Below are positions 18,628 through 28,670 of a DNA stretch of 64,000 nt, piece after piece. This DNA comes from Endozoicomonas arenosclerae (lineage in GTDB: Bacteria; Pseudomonadota; Gammaproteobacteria; Pseudomonadales; Endozoicomonadaceae): positions 32,825 to 96,824 of the forward strand of contig NZ_LASA01000121.1 in NCBI RefSeq assembly GCF_001562015.1, read 5' to 3'. The notes beneath the pieces are model-generated. The model ran no database searches. It was not told the origin of the DNA and was given only the letters and a program-made list of their open reading frames with translations. Position 1 is the stretch's first letter, and each line of letters opens with the position of its first letter. The translations under genes and the position numbers were made by a program.

Positions 18628-19479
18628 ATGACCGATAAATTTGTGAGAGTAGGCCGAAAAAATCGCCTGAAGGTGGTCGACAAGGTTGGCTTCGGCGTTT
18701 TTCTCGATGGCAAACAGTTTGATGAGATCCTGCTCCCCAAACGCTTTGTACCACAAGAGTGTGAAATAGGTGATGAGCTGGATGTTTTTGTCTACCTGGA
18801 CTCCGACGACCATCTGATCGCCACCACAGAAAAGCCACTGGCTTCAGTGGGACAGTTTGCCTGCCTGAAAGTGAAGGAAGTGAATCAGATCGGTGCTTTT
18901 CTGGATTGGAATCTGTCCAAAGACCTTCTATGCCCCTTCCGTGAGCAGAAAACACGCATGCGAGAAGGCGGTTCGTATGTCGTTTATCTTTATCAGGATG
19001 ATGAAAGCAGACGCATTGTTGCATCATCAAGACTGCATAAATTTATCGACACCTCTACCGGCCCCTACAAGCAAAGTGAGCCAGTTTCCCTGTTGGTACA
19101 CGACAAAACCGATCTTGGCTTTATGGCCATAATTAACAATAAGCATCAGGGATTACTGTTCAGACAGGAAGTAGACGACTCGGTAAAAGTAGGCGATAAA
19201 CTGCAAGGTTTTATCAAACGCATCAGGCCCGATGGCAAAATTGATCTTTGCCTGAAAAAGCCCGGTTTTGACCGAAATGCCATGGATACACTCAGCCAGA
19301 AAATCATGGACATGCTGGCTGCAGAAGGTGGCTTTTTGCCTTTTAATGACAAATCCGATCCTGCTGAAATCAAACGGATTTTTGGTGCCAGCAAGCGGGC
19401 CTTTAAAATGGCGCTGGGTGGTTTGTACAAACAGCGCCTTATTCAGATAGAAGCTTCAGGCATTCGAAGTAACCAGTAA
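18628..19479 (+). CDS. S1-like RNA-binding protein of the CvfB/YitL family
   Basis: The 283-residue protein is built of consecutive S1-like beta-barrel domains, about residues 10-60 (VVDKVGFGVFLDGKQ), 70-130 (VKEVNQIGAFLDWNL) and 145-212 (KTDLGFMAIINNKHQGLLF). A winged-helix-like C-terminal segment follows (KRIFGASKRAFKMALGGLYK). This is the architecture of CvfB, an RNA-binding regulator first described in staphylococci. The role in gammaproteobacteria is little known. A 7-bp tandem repeat runs through its stop codon. Confidence 0.88.
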   Translation: MTDKFVRVGRKNRLKVVDKVGFGVFLDGKQFDEILLPKRFVPQECEIGDELDVFVYLDSDDHLIATTEKPLASVGQFACLKVKEVNQIGAFLDWNLSKDLLCPFREQKTRMREGGSYVVYLYQDDESRRIVASSRLHKFIDTSTGPYKQSEPVSLLVHDKTDLGFMAIINNKHQGLLFRQEVDDSVKVGDKLQGFIKRIRPDGKIDLCLKKPGFDRNAMDTLSQKIMDMLAAEGGFLPFNDKSDPAEIKRIFGASKRAFKMALGGLYKQRLIQIEASGIRSNQ

Positions 19480-19503
19480 CCAGTAACCAGTAATCAGTAA
19501 TCA
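19468..19503. repeat. Five tandem copies of a 7-bp unit across the cvfB-like stop codon
   Basis: AGTAACC occurs three times and AGTAATC twice in direct succession from 19468 to 19502. The gene's TAA lies at the junction of the second copy. Because the unit is not a multiple of three and contains TAA, changes in copy number would leave the protein end nearly unchanged. Confidence 0.9.
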
Positions 19504-19514
19504 GCCTTCAGGCT

Positions 19515-20417
19515 CTATTCTCGGTCTGGCTCCAGGCTTTCAATCGCCTGATAAATACTGGAAAAATCTTTCTTGCCCATCCCCTGAGCAACATGGCGGT
19601 TATACAGAGCGTAGGCCAGCCCTCCCAGTGGAGTGACAGCCTTGCTGCCACCCGCTGCCGCCATGGCCAGCCCCAGATCTTTCAACATCAGCTCACTCAT
19701 AAAACCAGGCTCATAACCCTTGGATGCGGGGGCATTCTCCATCAGACCAGGGTAAGGGTTGTATACTTCCAGCGCCCAGTTCTTGCCTGAACTGGCCAGC
19801 ATAATGTCTGAAAGCACCGCCGGATCCAGGCCATTTTTTGTTCCCAGATTCAGAGCTTCGGAAGTACCAATCATCAAGATAGATAACAGCATATTGTTAC
19901 AGGCTTTTGCTACCTGACCCGCTCCTGGACCGCCGGCCAGAAAAACATTTTTGCCCATATCCAGCAGCAAAGGTTTGGCCTGTTCAAAAGCCTGCTGATC
20001 GGCAGCACCGCACATAAACGACAAAGTTCCTGCAGAAGCCCCGGCTACACCGCCGGATACCGGTGCATCAATCATCATCCGCTGCTTTTGGGCAGCAGCA
20101 TCGGACAATTTCCTGGCCGTATCGGTATCAATGGTGCTGGTGTCGATAAGAATGGCTGTCTCAGGCACGGCATCCAACAGCCCCTGATCCAGATAAAGAC
20201 TTTCTACATGCTTGCCAGCCGGCAACATGGAAATAACGAACTCGGCTCCAGAGCAGGCCTGTTCAGCACTGGCAGCCGCTTTTGCCCCTTTTGAAGCTAA
20301 TGCCGATACGGACTCGGGCACAAGGTCGAAAACGCTTACCTGATGGCCAGCCTTGATCAGGTTAGCCGCCATGGGAGCTCCCATATTTCCAAGACCGATG
20401 AACGCAACAATGGCCAT
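19515..20417 (-). CDS. mmsB: 3-hydroxyisobutyrate dehydrogenase-like NAD-dependent enzyme
   Basis: The 300-residue product has an N-terminal Rossmann domain with FIGLGNMGAPMAANLIKAGH. The conserved DAPVSGGVAGASAGTL block follows, then the catalytic Lys region GAGQVAKACNNMLL of the beta-hydroxyacid dehydrogenase family. It best fits 3-hydroxyisobutyrate dehydrogenase of valine degradation. Related members reduce tartronate semialdehyde or glyoxylate, and no valine-pathway genes adjoin it. ATG at 20417 with AGGAG upstream is preferred to a GTG three codons earlier. Confidence 0.85.
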   Translation of the reverse strand: MAIVAFIGLGNMGAPMAANLIKAGHQVSVFDLVPESVSALASKGAKAAASAEQACSGAEFVISMLPAGKHVESLYLDQGLLDAVPETAILIDTSTIDTDTARKLSDAAAQKQRMMIDAPVSGGVAGASAGTLSFMCGAADQQAFEQAKPLLLDMGKNVFLAGGPGAGQVAKACNNMLLSILMIGTSEALNLGTKNGLDPAVLSDIMLASSGKNWALEVYNPYPGLMENAPASKGYEPGFMSELMLKDLGLAMAAAGGSKAVTPLGGLAYALYNRHVAQGMGKKDFSSIYQAIESLEPDRE

Positions 20418-20622
20418 GATCTGCACTCCTGGGTGTTTGTTGTTGTAATGCCAAGGGCAATCAAACAGAGCGGGTCAACACAGAGAGTAAATTGAATAAA
20501 ATAGCTCTCAGACAGAAAGCAACCAGGATCACTGATCTTTTCATTTCCATCTGTTTGGCTGTGTGCTCTGCGATAGTGGTTCAGATGCAGATACCATTAT
20601 ATGCTGGAAGGGGGTTGAGACT

Positions 20623-21372
20623 TCAACTGATGAATCTGTGAATCTCCCGATCGGACTCTTTTTCAAGCGCTTCAGGATTATCCAGAACCCGCCACCAGCG
20701 AAACAGAAAATGTTCAGAAATCAGTCTGAACCAGGGAGCCACCCTGTGTTGATTATTACGATCAGAGACTTCCAGCAATTGTGATAACTGCTCAGGGGTT
20801 ACCCACCGGGTTTGCGATACCTCGTTGGCATTAATACTCAGTTCAACATCTGCACGAACTATCAAAATATAGTCCAGTTCTTCCTCTACCCATTCACATT
20901 CTGAGTCAGCCCGATAGAGGACCTTTGTCATCAGGATAAAATCATCTTCAGACAAAACAGACTCGGAGATACCCAGTTCATGGTGGAGCTTTCGAATGGC
21001 TGCGAGTTTCACGCCTCTGGCATTATGGGACTCAAGCTCACCCTTATGATAATGCGGATGAGAACAACAAGTATTGGCCCAACAGCCTGGAAACGTTATT
21101 TTGCTACCAGCTCTTTGCTGAATCAGCAATTCACCGGCCTGATTGAATAGCAAGACACTGAACGCCCTGTGCAAGGCCCCCGGAGCTCTATGAGCAGCCA
21201 GTTTACTGGCACTACCAAGTACTTTGTCCTGGCGATCCACCAGAATCAGAGGCTCAGACATCAGATCGGCCTGAGTAGCATCATCCTGATGTGACTGTCG
21301 ATAGGACTGCAACTGACTGCATGATTGGGCTTTTGGATGACTCTTTACTTCTTTTGCTCCCACAAGGCTCAC
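20623..21372 (-). CDS. idi: Isopentenyl-diphosphate delta-isomerase type 1, eukaryote-like
   Basis: This Nudix-fold enzyme interconverts IPP and DMAPP. It reads ILVDRQDKVLGSASKL, LHRAFSVLLFNQAGELLIQQ, KITFPGCWANTCCSHP and EEELDYIL, placing the catalytic Cys in NTCCSHP and the metal Glu residues as expected. The phrase around NTCCSHP and the C-terminal APWFRLISEHFLFRWW resemble animal and fungal IDI1 more than E. coli Idi. The start is uncertain: the GTG at 21372 gives a 37-residue polar leader, and the ATG at 21261 (MSEPLILVD) gives a 212-residue enzyme. Confidence 0.9.
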   Translation of the reverse strand: MSLVGAKEVKSHPKAQSCSQLQSYRQSHQDDATQADLMSEPLILVDRQDKVLGSASKLAAHRAPGALHRAFSVLLFNQAGELLIQQRAGSKITFPGCWANTCCSHPHYHKGELESHNARGVKLAAIRKLHHELGISESVLSEDDFILMTKVLYRADSECEWVEEELDYILIVRADVELSINANEVSQTRWVTPEQLSQLLEVSDRNNQHRVAPWFRLISEHFLFRWWRVLDNPEALEKESDREIHRFIS

Positions 21373-21379
21373 TTTTGCT

Positions 21380-21407
21380 GTCTATTTTTTGTACAAACAT
21401 AATAGAC
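21380..21407. promoter_or_regulatory. Nested palindromes in the idi-marR intergenic region
   Basis: GTCTATT (21380-21386) and AATAGAC (21401-21407) form an inverted pair around the perfect palindrome TTTGTACAAA (21388-21397). It lies just upstream of idi and within 250 bp of the MarR-type gene. It is a plausible operator. No experimental or consensus evidence ties it to a given protein. Confidence 0.35.
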
Positions 21408-21497
21408 GAAGCCTCAGTGCTGAAAGTGCTAATCAGTATTTATCCAACTGGCGTAATCCAAACCCTACCCCACTGGAAAGCACGTTTTACCTCAATA

Positions 21498-21513
21498 TAC
21501 CCCTTTAGGGGTA
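21498..21513. promoter_or_regulatory. TACCCC-TTTA-GGGGTA palindrome
   Basis: A perfect 6-bp inverted repeat with a 4-bp spacer lies about 130 bp upstream of the MarR-type start. It could be an operator for that regulator or for idi. Nothing else supports a function. Confidence 0.3.
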
Positions 21514-21644
21514 CAACGACCGACTTAAGATTTTTTGTCCAGTACGAATAAATACCATCTGATTAATTGCATCATTGTCTTGATTATCCAGAACAAGATG
21601 CACACAATCCGCCATTCATAGTTATTAGCTGTAAACTAAACACG

Positions 21645-22067
21645 ATGCGCAAGTACGAAGACTCTCTTCCTCTGAAGTTATTGAAGGCCAGAGAGGCTGC
21701 CATGAGCTTCTTCCGTCCCATGCTCCAGGAGCACTCCATTACTGAACAGCAATGGAGAGTGATGCGGGTATTGAACGACGCCGACGAAATGGAAACCAAA
21801 CAGCTGGCAGACGCCTGCTGTATTCTTAGCCCAAGCCTGACCGGTATTATTCAAAGACTGGAACAACAGGACTATGTCAGCCGACGCAAATCATCAGAAG
21901 ACCACCGCCGCATTCTGGTAAAAGCGACGCCCAAAGCTAAAAAGCTGCTGGATGAAATGGCTCCCATGGTGGAAGAAAGCTACAGCCGTCTGACCGACGG
22001 ATTGAGCCAGGATAAGATGGAGCAGTTGAAAGAGCTACTGGAAGAAGTCAGCGAGCTCACTAACTGA
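21645..22067 (+). CDS. MarR-family regulator resembling HpaR
   Basis: The product from the ATG at 21645 is a 140-residue winged-helix regulator. Its sequence runs LLKAREAAMSFFRPMLQEHS, TEQQWRVMRVL and CCILSPSLTGIIQRLEQQDY, closely following HpaR, repressor of homoprotocatechuate (4-hydroxyphenylacetate) degradation. The recognition-helix region is ILSPSLTGIIQRLE, and the wing is SRRKSSEDHRR. No hpa catabolic genes lie in the window, so its target and effector are unknown. A longer upstream frame is unlikely to be translated. Confidence 0.85.
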   Translation: MRKYEDSLPLKLLKAREAAMSFFRPMLQEHSITEQQWRVMRVLNDADEMETKQLADACCILSPSLTGIIQRLEQQDYVSRRKSSEDHRRILVKATPKAKKLLDEMAPMVEESYSRLTDGLSQDKMEQLKELLEEVSELTN

Positions 22068-22292
22068 TAGCTTGATCAGAAGCCATGTTGGTACATGATC
22101 AAAGGATCAGGTGGTATTGATAATCGATGGGCAACGATCTCTGCGAGTCAAGTAAGTGACAAACACTTGAGGTTGGTTTTTAGCCAGAGTCGATGATTTT
22201 AAAATATAGGGTATAGTTACCTGAGTTTTGGCGTGCATGACCCCTGTTGCAGGGTGACTCACGAATATATGCCTTGAACTCAGGAGAGCAAG

Positions 22293-22769
22293 ATGATTAA
22301 GCAAGGCGACAGATTACCCTCTGTCGACATTACAGTGGTCAGTAATAACGAAAAGACCACCTTAGCTGCAGATGCATTTTTTGCCGACAAAAAAGCAGTG
22401 CTTTTTGCTGTACCCGGAGCCTTTACACCCACATGCTCCAATAGCCACTTACCAGGCTATATTGCTCTGGCCAAAGACTTTAAGGCCAGTGGAATCGATA
22501 CCATTGCCTGCCTTTCGGTCAATGACGCTTTTGTCATGCAGGCCTGGAACAAGGATCAAGGTGCTGACGACATTACCATGATTGCTGATGGTGATGGCGC
22601 TTTGACCAAGGCTCTGGGTCTGGAAATGGAAACAGGGCATTTTGGCGGACTGAGATCCAGTCGCTACGCCATGATTATTGATCATGGTGAAATCACCCTG
22701 CTGAATGTTGAGCCACCCAAAACATTCGAAGTCAGCAAAGCTGAAACTCTGCTTGCGGCACTCTCCTGA
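22293..22769 (+). CDS. Peroxiredoxin (Prx5/redoxin type)
   Basis: The 158-residue thiol peroxidase has its peroxidatic Cys48 in PGAFTPTCSNSHLPGY, the signature of the Prx5 subfamily. The conserved Arg is within GLRSSRYAMIIDHG. It reduces hydrogen peroxide and organic hydroperoxides in the cytoplasm. The start has a clear AGGAGAG ribosome-binding site. No fused glutaredoxin domain is present, so the reductant is supplied in trans. Confidence 0.93.
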   Translation: MIKQGDRLPSVDITVVSNNEKTTLAADAFFADKKAVLFAVPGAFTPTCSNSHLPGYIALAKDFKASGIDTIACLSVNDAFVMQAWNKDQGADDITMIADGDGALTKALGLEMETGHFGGLRSSRYAMIIDHGEITLLNVEPPKTFEVSKAETLLAALS

Positions 22770-23110
22770 AATCGCCGGGCGATCATACATCGTCCGGTTT
22801 ATTAAAGCCATATTTTTTAAAAGGTTATTAACCGCTTTTACGATTTAAAAAGTTAATGTATTCACTGCCCCGTTAAATAAAAAGAGCAAAAAAAGCAAAT
22901 CAAATAGCTCATGTCTACGAATTTCTAATTAATAAATTTATTAATTCTTAAAGTTATCCCGCCAAAGAGATTCATAATTTTTTAAGTCAGGTATATTATT
23001 TACTTATAGATTTCCCTCCACTTCACTGCTAGCATCCTTCCCACCTGATCAGGCCAACGCCTATTCACTTTTGATGAATAAGTTAATAACACCCTCTGAG
23101 TGAAATCATA
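22770..23110. other. AT-rich intergenic stretch with no gene seen
   Basis: These 341 bases between the peroxiredoxin and the cupin gene are AT-rich, with many short A and T runs. I saw no ORF with coding character, no strong hairpin and no clear promoter pair. A curved or upstream-activating promoter region is possible. Confidence 0.5.
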
Positions 23111-23536
23111 ATGAAAACAGCTTTTAGAAGTGCTGCTTTATTACTGGCTCTTGGCAGTCCTTTTGCTTTCTCTGCTGGACAGTCTTCTACTGAGGTTCTT
23201 GCACACAGCACAACCAGTTGGGACGGCACCCCACTGGAAGGTGTCAACCTGGAAAACCCTGAAGTCCGCGTACTGCGTATCGCTATCGCACCCAACTCCA
23301 GACTGCCTATCCACAAGCACCCGGTTATTAATGCTGGGTACCTGGTTAAAGGTGAGTTAACTGTGGTCCGTCTATCCGACGGTAAAAAGCTGGAAATGAA
23401 AGCCGGCGATGCTCTGGTCGAAATGGTTGATGAGTGGCATTACGGAGAAAACAAATCCGACGAGCCTGCAGAGATCGTTGTTGTTTATGCTGGCAATGAA
23501 GGTCAGGCGATTACTGTTAAAAAAGAAGAACAGTAA
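23111..23536 (+). CDS. Exported cupin-domain protein
   Basis: The 141-residue product begins with a Sec signal peptide (MKTAFRSAALLLALGSPFAF, cleavage near FSA). A single cupin barrel follows. Metal-ligand-like residues occur in LPIHKHPVINAGYLVKGEL (His-x-His and the Glu of cupin motif 1) and in VDEWHYGENKS (His of motif 2). It is therefore a periplasmic small-barrel protein, perhaps metal-binding or enzymatic. No partner gene suggests a substrate. Confidence 0.82.
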   Translation: MKTAFRSAALLLALGSPFAFSAGQSSTEVLAHSTTSWDGTPLEGVNLENPEVRVLRIAIAPNSRLPIHKHPVINAGYLVKGELTVVRLSDGKKLEMKAGDALVEMVDEWHYGENKSDEPAEIVVVYAGNEGQAITVKKEEQ

Positions 23537-23673
23537 TTCAATCACACTGAATAAAAAATCATCCCCCCGACCTGACATAACCATCGCAAAAGAAAGCTGA
23601 TTTAATAGCTTTCAAATAAGGAAAGAGCCTTTAACAGACTCTTTCCTTTCTCCCCATTATAAGTTTTTATTTT

Positions 23674-25194
23674 TTATAAACTGGGTAACAACCCATCAGA
23701 AACAAATGCATTTAAACGACTACTGGTAATTAATTGCCCGGCCTTTTCAATATCTGGAGAGAAATAACGATCCTGATCATAGAAAGGCACATCCTTTCTT
23801 AAAAGCTTCATAACTTCCTGTAAAGGCTCTGAAGTCAGATAAGGCTTTCTTAAATCAACCCCCTGACCCGCGGCTAACAGCTCAATACCCAGAATAGAGC
23901 CGGTATTGGCGTTGATTTCTCTCAGCCTCCTGGCTCCATAAGTGGCCATAGACACATGATCTTCCTGATTGGCCGATGTAGGTAAGCTATCGGTTACGGA
24001 TGGATGAGACAGACAACGATTTTCACTGGCCAGGGCAGCTGTTGTGTTATGAGCAATCATGAAGCCGGAATTGACACCACTGTTCTCAACCAGAAAAGGG
24101 GGTAAGCCACTCAGATGGTGATCCACCAGTAATGCCACCCTTCTTTCACTGATGGCACCGATTTCACAACTGGCCAGTGCCAATGCCTCAGCAGCCATTC
24201 CAACAGGTTCAGCATGAAAGTTCCCCCCGGAGAGCACTTCATTCTCCTGGGCAAATACCAGAGGGTTGTCCGAAACAGCGTTGGCCTCAATCTCCAGCAG
24301 TCGGGCAGCGTGACGAATCTGCTCAAGACAAGCCCCCATCACCTGTGGCTGGCAACGCAACGAATAAGGATCCTGAACTTTGTCACAATGCTCATGGGCA
24401 TGCTCAATATCACTGTGATCCAATAGTGCCCGATAGGCTTCTGCCACATGAATCTGACCTGGCAGACCTCTGGCTTTGTGGATACGCTCGTCAAAGGGTT
24501 TTCTGCTGCCCATGGCAGCCTCAAGTGAAAGGCTACCCGCAACAATGGCCGACGCCATCAGATCTTCAGCACCAAAAAGCCCCTCAAGCGCAAATGCTGT
24601 GGAAGCTTGAGTACCATTGAGCAATGCCAGACCTTCTTTCGGGGCCAGACTAAGAGGTTCCAGCCCTGCTGCTGCCAGTGCTTCAGTCGCTGAAACTGTT
24701 TTCCCTCTAACTCTGGCAAAACCTTCACCCAGTAATAAACAGCTCATGTGTGCCAGAGGAGCCAGATCACCACTGGCACCTACCGAACCTTTTTCCGGAA
24801 CACAGGGCAACACATGGGCATTGACCAGGGTAACCAGAGCATTGATCAATTCTGGCCTGACACCGGACATTCCTCTGGCCAGGCTGTTGATCTTCAACAC
24901 CATCATCAAACGAACAGTGTTGTCTTTCATCCACTCCCCCACCCCGGTTGAATGGGAAAGCACAATACTGCTCTGAAGTTTTTCCAGATCGTCTTCAGCA
25001 ATGCGAGTGCTGGCCAACATGCCAAAGCCGGTGTTTATACCATATACCGTCTTGTTATCACTGATGACCTGCTGAACACATTCAAGACTCTTCTGAATGG
25101 CTTCATAACAGCTTTGTTCGAGTTCAATTTTTACGGGTGACCGACTGAGTTCTCGCAACTGCTGAAGGGTCATTTCCCCTGGAGTAATGATCAT
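23674..25194 (-). CDS. hutH: Histidine ammonia-lyase HutH
   Basis: HutH deaminates L-histidine to trans-urocanate, the first step of histidine degradation. The 506-residue product has the MIO cofactor tripeptide Ala140-Ser141-Gly142 in [16 protein letters not shown], plus NGTQASTAF and [13 protein letters not shown] 25194 has GGAGG upstream. It touches the hutU stop codon, so the two genes are translationally coupled. Confidence 0.97.
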   Translation of the reverse strand: MIITPGEMTLQQLRELSRSPVKIELEQSCYEAIQKSLECVQQVISDNKTVYGINTGFGMLASTRIAEDDLEKLQSSIVLSHSTGVGEWMKDNTVRLMMVLKINSLARGMSGVRPELINALVTLVNAHVLPCVPEKGSVGASGDLAPLAHMSCLLLGEGFARVRGKTVSATEALAAAGLEPLSLAPKEGLALLNGTQASTAFALEGLFGAEDLMASAIVAGSLSLEAAMGSRKPFDERIHKARGLPGQIHVAEAYRALLDHSDIEHAHEHCDKVQDPYSLRCQPQVMGACLEQIRHAARLLEIEANAVSDNPLVFAQENEVLSGGNFHAEPVGMAAEALALASCEIGAISERRVALLVDHHLSGLPPFLVENSGVNSGFMIAHNTTAALASENRCLSHPSVTDSLPTSANQEDHVSMATYGARRLREINANTGSILGIELLAAGQGVDLRKPYLTSEPLQEVMKLLRKDVPFYDQDRYFSPDIEKAGQLITSSRLNAFVSDGLLPSL

Positions 25195-26870
25195 CAAACG
25201 TCCTCCATGGGTAGATGGAGACCGTTTTCCTGAGCGCATTCTCTGGCTATATCATAACCAGCATCAGCGTGTCTCATAACACCGGTTCCCGGATCATTCC
25301 AGAGCACCCTGGAAAGCTTTTCCCTGGCCTGATCTGTACCGTCAGCAACAATCACCACACCCGCATGCTGACTGTACCCCATACCCACACCGCCACCATG
25401 ATGCAGACTCACCCAGGTGGCACCTGATGCTGTATTCAGCAGTGCATTCAGTAATGGCCAGTCAGATACAGCATCACTGCCGTCTTTCATGCTTTCTGTT
25501 TCACGGTTGGGGCTGGCCACTGAGCCAGAATCCAGATGGTCTCGGCCAATTACCACTGGAGCCTTCAGTTCGCCACTGGCCACCATATCATTGAAAGCCA
25601 TACCTAAGCGGGCTCTGTCTTTCAGACCAACCCAACAGATTCGAGCGGGCAACCCCTGAAACTCGATTCTTTCTCTAGCCATATCCAACCAGTTATGCAG
25701 GGAAGGATTGTCAGGGATCAACTCCTTAACCTTCTGGTCGGTTTTATAGATGTCTTGCGGATCTCCGGATAATGCCGCCCAACGGAAGGGTCCAATGCCC
25801 TGACAGAATAGCGGCCGGATATAGGCAGGAACAAAGCCCGGAAAATCAAAAGCATTCTCTACGCCTTCGTCTTTAGCCATCTGGCGAATGTTGTTTCCGT
25901 AATCCACCGTTGCTGCACCACTCTCCTGAAGCGCCAGCATCGCTTGAACCTGAACAGCCATGGATTGCTTGGCAGCTTTCACGACTTCCGACTCATTTTC
26001 CTGACGTTTCTGAGCTGCCTGCTCCATAGTCCAGCCTTGAGGCAGATAGCCATTCAGAGGATCATGTGCAGAGGTTTGATCTGTCACCACATCAGGAGTA
26101 ACACCACGTGCTACCAGATCAGGAAAAATATCTGCAGCATTGCCCAGAAGACCCACGGAAACAGCACGACCTTCAGAATGAGCTTGCTCAATAATGGCCA
26201 GGGCTTCATCCAGAGTCCGGGCTTTTTCATCGAGATAACGGGTTTTCAGACGGAAATCGATTCTGGATTCATCCACTTCACAAGCCAGCATCGAGAAACC
26301 GGACATAGTGGCAGCCAAAGGTTGAGCCCCTCCCATGCCGCCAAGGCCGCCGGTCAGAATCCACTTGCCCGCAGCCTGGCCATCAAAATGTTTGCGAGCC
26401 ATGGCGGCAAAAGTTTCATAGGTGCCCTGAACAATCCCCTGGGAGCCGATGTAGATCCATGAACCTGCAGTCATCTGGCCGTACATCATCAGCCCCTGAC
26501 GATCCAGCTCGTTGAAATGCTCCCAGTTACCCCAGTGAGGTACCAGATTAGAGTTAGCTATCAGAACTCTGGGCGCACCTTCATGGGTTTTGAAAACGCC
26601 TACTGGCTTGCCTGACTGGACCAGCAGGGTTTCGTCCGGTTGCAGACTCTTGAGAGTTGAAACGATGCGGTCGTAGCACTCCCAGTTTCTGGCAGCCCTG
26701 CCTATTCCCCCATAAACGACGAGGCTCTGAGGGTGCTCTGCCACCTCAGGGTCCAGGTTGTTCATTAACATTCTAAGAGGAGCTTCGACCTGCCAGTTGC
26801 AGGTAGAAAGATCAGTACCCCGTGGTGCACGGACAGTACGTTGAGGATCAAACCGATTGCCTTGACTCAT
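25194..26870 (-). CDS. hutU: Urocanate hydratase HutU
   Basis: HutU converts urocanate to imidazolone propionate using tightly bound NAD+. The 558-residue product shows [34 protein letters not shown] and [18 protein letters not shown], and the catalytic-site block [19 protein letters not shown]. It is the first gene of the leftward hutUH pair. It is divergent from hutIG across a 400-bp shared regulatory region. Confidence 0.97.
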   Translation of the reverse strand: MSQGNRFDPQRTVRAPRGTDLSTCNWQVEAPLRMLMNNLDPEVAEHPQSLVVYGGIGRAARNWECYDRIVSTLKSLQPDETLLVQSGKPVGVFKTHEGAPRVLIANSNLVPHWGNWEHFNELDRQGLMMYGQMTAGSWIYIGSQGIVQGTYETFAAMARKHFDGQAAGKWILTGGLGGMGGAQPLAATMSGFSMLACEVDESRIDFRLKTRYLDEKARTLDEALAIIEQAHSEGRAVSVGLLGNAADIFPDLVARGVTPDVVTDQTSAHDPLNGYLPQGWTMEQAAQKRQENESEVVKAAKQSMAVQVQAMLALQESGAATVDYGNNIRQMAKDEGVENAFDFPGFVPAYIRPLFCQGIGPFRWAALSGDPQDIYKTDQKVKELIPDNPSLHNWLDMARERIEFQGLPARICWVGLKDRARLGMAFNDMVASGELKAPVVIGRDHLDSGSVASPNRETESMKDGSDAVSDWPLLNALLNTASGATWVSLHHGGGVGMGYSQHAGVVIVADGTDQAREKLSRVLWNDPGTGVMRHADAGYDIARECAQENGLHLPMEDV

Positions 26871-27308
26871 GAAAGGGTTACCTCACGATGCCTATAGCTA
26901 AATGAGCGCCAGTGAAATCACTTAATTCTTTTGGAAGTCATGATTCACAGACAGCTGTGATGTTTGATAAGGCCTGCACTCGATGATGAGTAACAAACCC
27001 GATTTTTATTGTTCTACTGACCCAGTGTACCGGGTGACAGTTTGGATTTGGAAGCCTGAAAGATAGTCAGACTTCCGGAAGGAACTCTATCACAGGGTTT
27101 TGAAGCTGTTTACCCTCTTTTCATTGGACTGAAGAGTACCTTCAGACTTCTTTGATCTAGCAGGGCAGACATTGACAAAGGCTAGAGGTAGCATAGAGTG
27201 ACAGCATTTTTTTCCGCGAACATTCAATAATTCAAGATTGCTCACCCTCAAAAGGGGTGAAAGATTGTGCAGTCAACCCTGGCTGTAAATACACTCTCGG
27301 AACGCTCT
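26871..27308. other. Divergent hut control region, no gene seen
   Basis: The stretch separates hutU (leftward) from hutI (rightward) and must hold promoters for both. I could not recognise a confident HutC operator or sigma-54 promoter by eye. No hutC gene is in the window, so the regulator is encoded elsewhere or differs. Confidence 0.5.
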
Positions 27309-28568
27309 ATGACAAAAATAACGGGCAACTGTGACCTACTGATCAACAATGTCCATCTCGCCACCATGGACCCTGATGTTGATAGCCATTACGGTGAAAT
27401 CCTTAACGCCGCTGTCGTCATTCATGAAGGTATTATCCAATGGCTAGGGTCTTCTGATCAGCTGCCTGACAACCTTCAGCCTGAGAAAACCATCAATGGA
27501 CAAGGGCAATGGCTAACTCCCGGTCTGATCGACTGCCATACCCATCTGGTTTATGCCGGAGATCGCTCCCGAGAATTTGAGCAAAGACTGGAGGGCGTCA
27601 GCTACAGCGAAATTGCCCGACAGGGTGGCGGTATCATGTCAACGGTCAATGCCACTCGCCAATGCAGTCTCGATCAACTGATTGAACAATCCCGACCCCG
27701 TCTTGAAGCCCTTATTAGTGAAGGTGTGACAACCGTAGAGATCAAATCCGGTTATGGTCTCAACCTGGAAACAGAACTGAAAATCTTAAAAGCAGCCAGA
27801 GAGCTCGAACAACAATACCCGGTCAGAATTGAGAAAACGTTTCTGGGCGCTCACACTCTACCTCCCGAATATTCTGGCAAGGCGGACGAATACATCCAGA
27901 CAGTCTGTGAAGAAATGCTTCCGGTTGTAGCTGAAGAAAAACTGGCATCAAGTGTGGATGTCTTCTGTGAAAACATTGCATTCAATCTGCAGCAAACGGA
28001 GCAAGTTTTCCAGAAAGCCAAGAATCTCGGCCTCAGGGTCAAGCTACATGCGGAACAGCTTTCCGACAGCCAGGGCACACAACTGGCGACCCGCTACAAG
28101 GCTCTCTCTGTCGATCATCTGGAATATCTGGGAGACGAAGGAGTGAATGCACTGGAGAACAGCACAACAGTTGCTACATTATTGCCAGGGGCTTTTTATT
28201 TTCTCAGGGAAACCCGGCTCCCACCGATCGATAAACTGCGCGCGTCAGGTATCCCCATGGCTCTGGCAACGGATCTAAATCCCGGTACTTCTCCTCTGGC
28301 ATCTTTACGACTGATGATGAATATGGGTTGCACCCTGTTCGGCTTAACCCCTTCTGAGGCACTGGCAGGCGTCACCCGTAACGCCGCCAGAGCAGTCGGC
28401 CTTCAGGACAAAATGGGGATAATCAGAGCAGGCTACCAGGCAGATCTGGCGCTCTGGCCTGTTCAAAACCCGGCGTCACTGGCAGCCACTCTCAATGGCG
28501 AGAAACCTTCACTCACTGTGTTTGAGGGTAGAGTGCTTCAGAGTATGACAAGATCAATGAACCGCTGA
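27309..28568 (+). CDS. hutI: Imidazolonepropionase HutI
   Basis: HutI opens the imidazolone ring to give N-formimino-glutamate. The protein is an amidohydrolase with metal-site blocks DCHTHLVYAGDR, KLHAEQLSDSQ, VDHLEYLGDEGV and ATDLNPGTSPL. The start is ambiguous. ATG 27309 gives a 419-residue protein of normal length. An in-frame GTG at 27267 has a better ribosome-binding site (AAGGGGTGA) and would add 14 residues. Confidence 0.95.
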   Translation: MTKITGNCDLLINNVHLATMDPDVDSHYGEILNAAVVIHEGIIQWLGSSDQLPDNLQPEKTINGQGQWLTPGLIDCHTHLVYAGDRSREFEQRLEGVSYSEIARQGGGIMSTVNATRQCSLDQLIEQSRPRLEALISEGVTTVEIKSGYGLNLETELKILKAARELEQQYPVRIEKTFLGAHTLPPEYSGKADEYIQTVCEEMLPVVAEEKLASSVDVFCENIAFNLQQTEQVFQKAKNLGLRVKLHAEQLSDSQGTQLATRYKALSVDHLEYLGDEGVNALENSTTVATLLPGAFYFLRETRLPPIDKLRASGIPMALATDLNPGTSPLASLRLMMNMGCTLFGLTPSEALAGVTRNAARAVGLQDKMGIIRAGYQADLALWPVQNPASLAATLNGEKPSLTVFEGRVLQSMTRSMNR

Positions 28569-28670
28569 GAAAACCGAGTCACTGAAATCGAACAACCCGG
28601 GAGACAGGCGGAGAGTGGGCAGCGCCAACACTATTCTCAGCCATCCCCTAAAGAAGAGTGCCCACTTCCC

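Noticed and set aside
19468..19503. CRISPR-like array
   Set aside because: The units are 7 bp and directly tandem without spacers, so it is a simple repeat.
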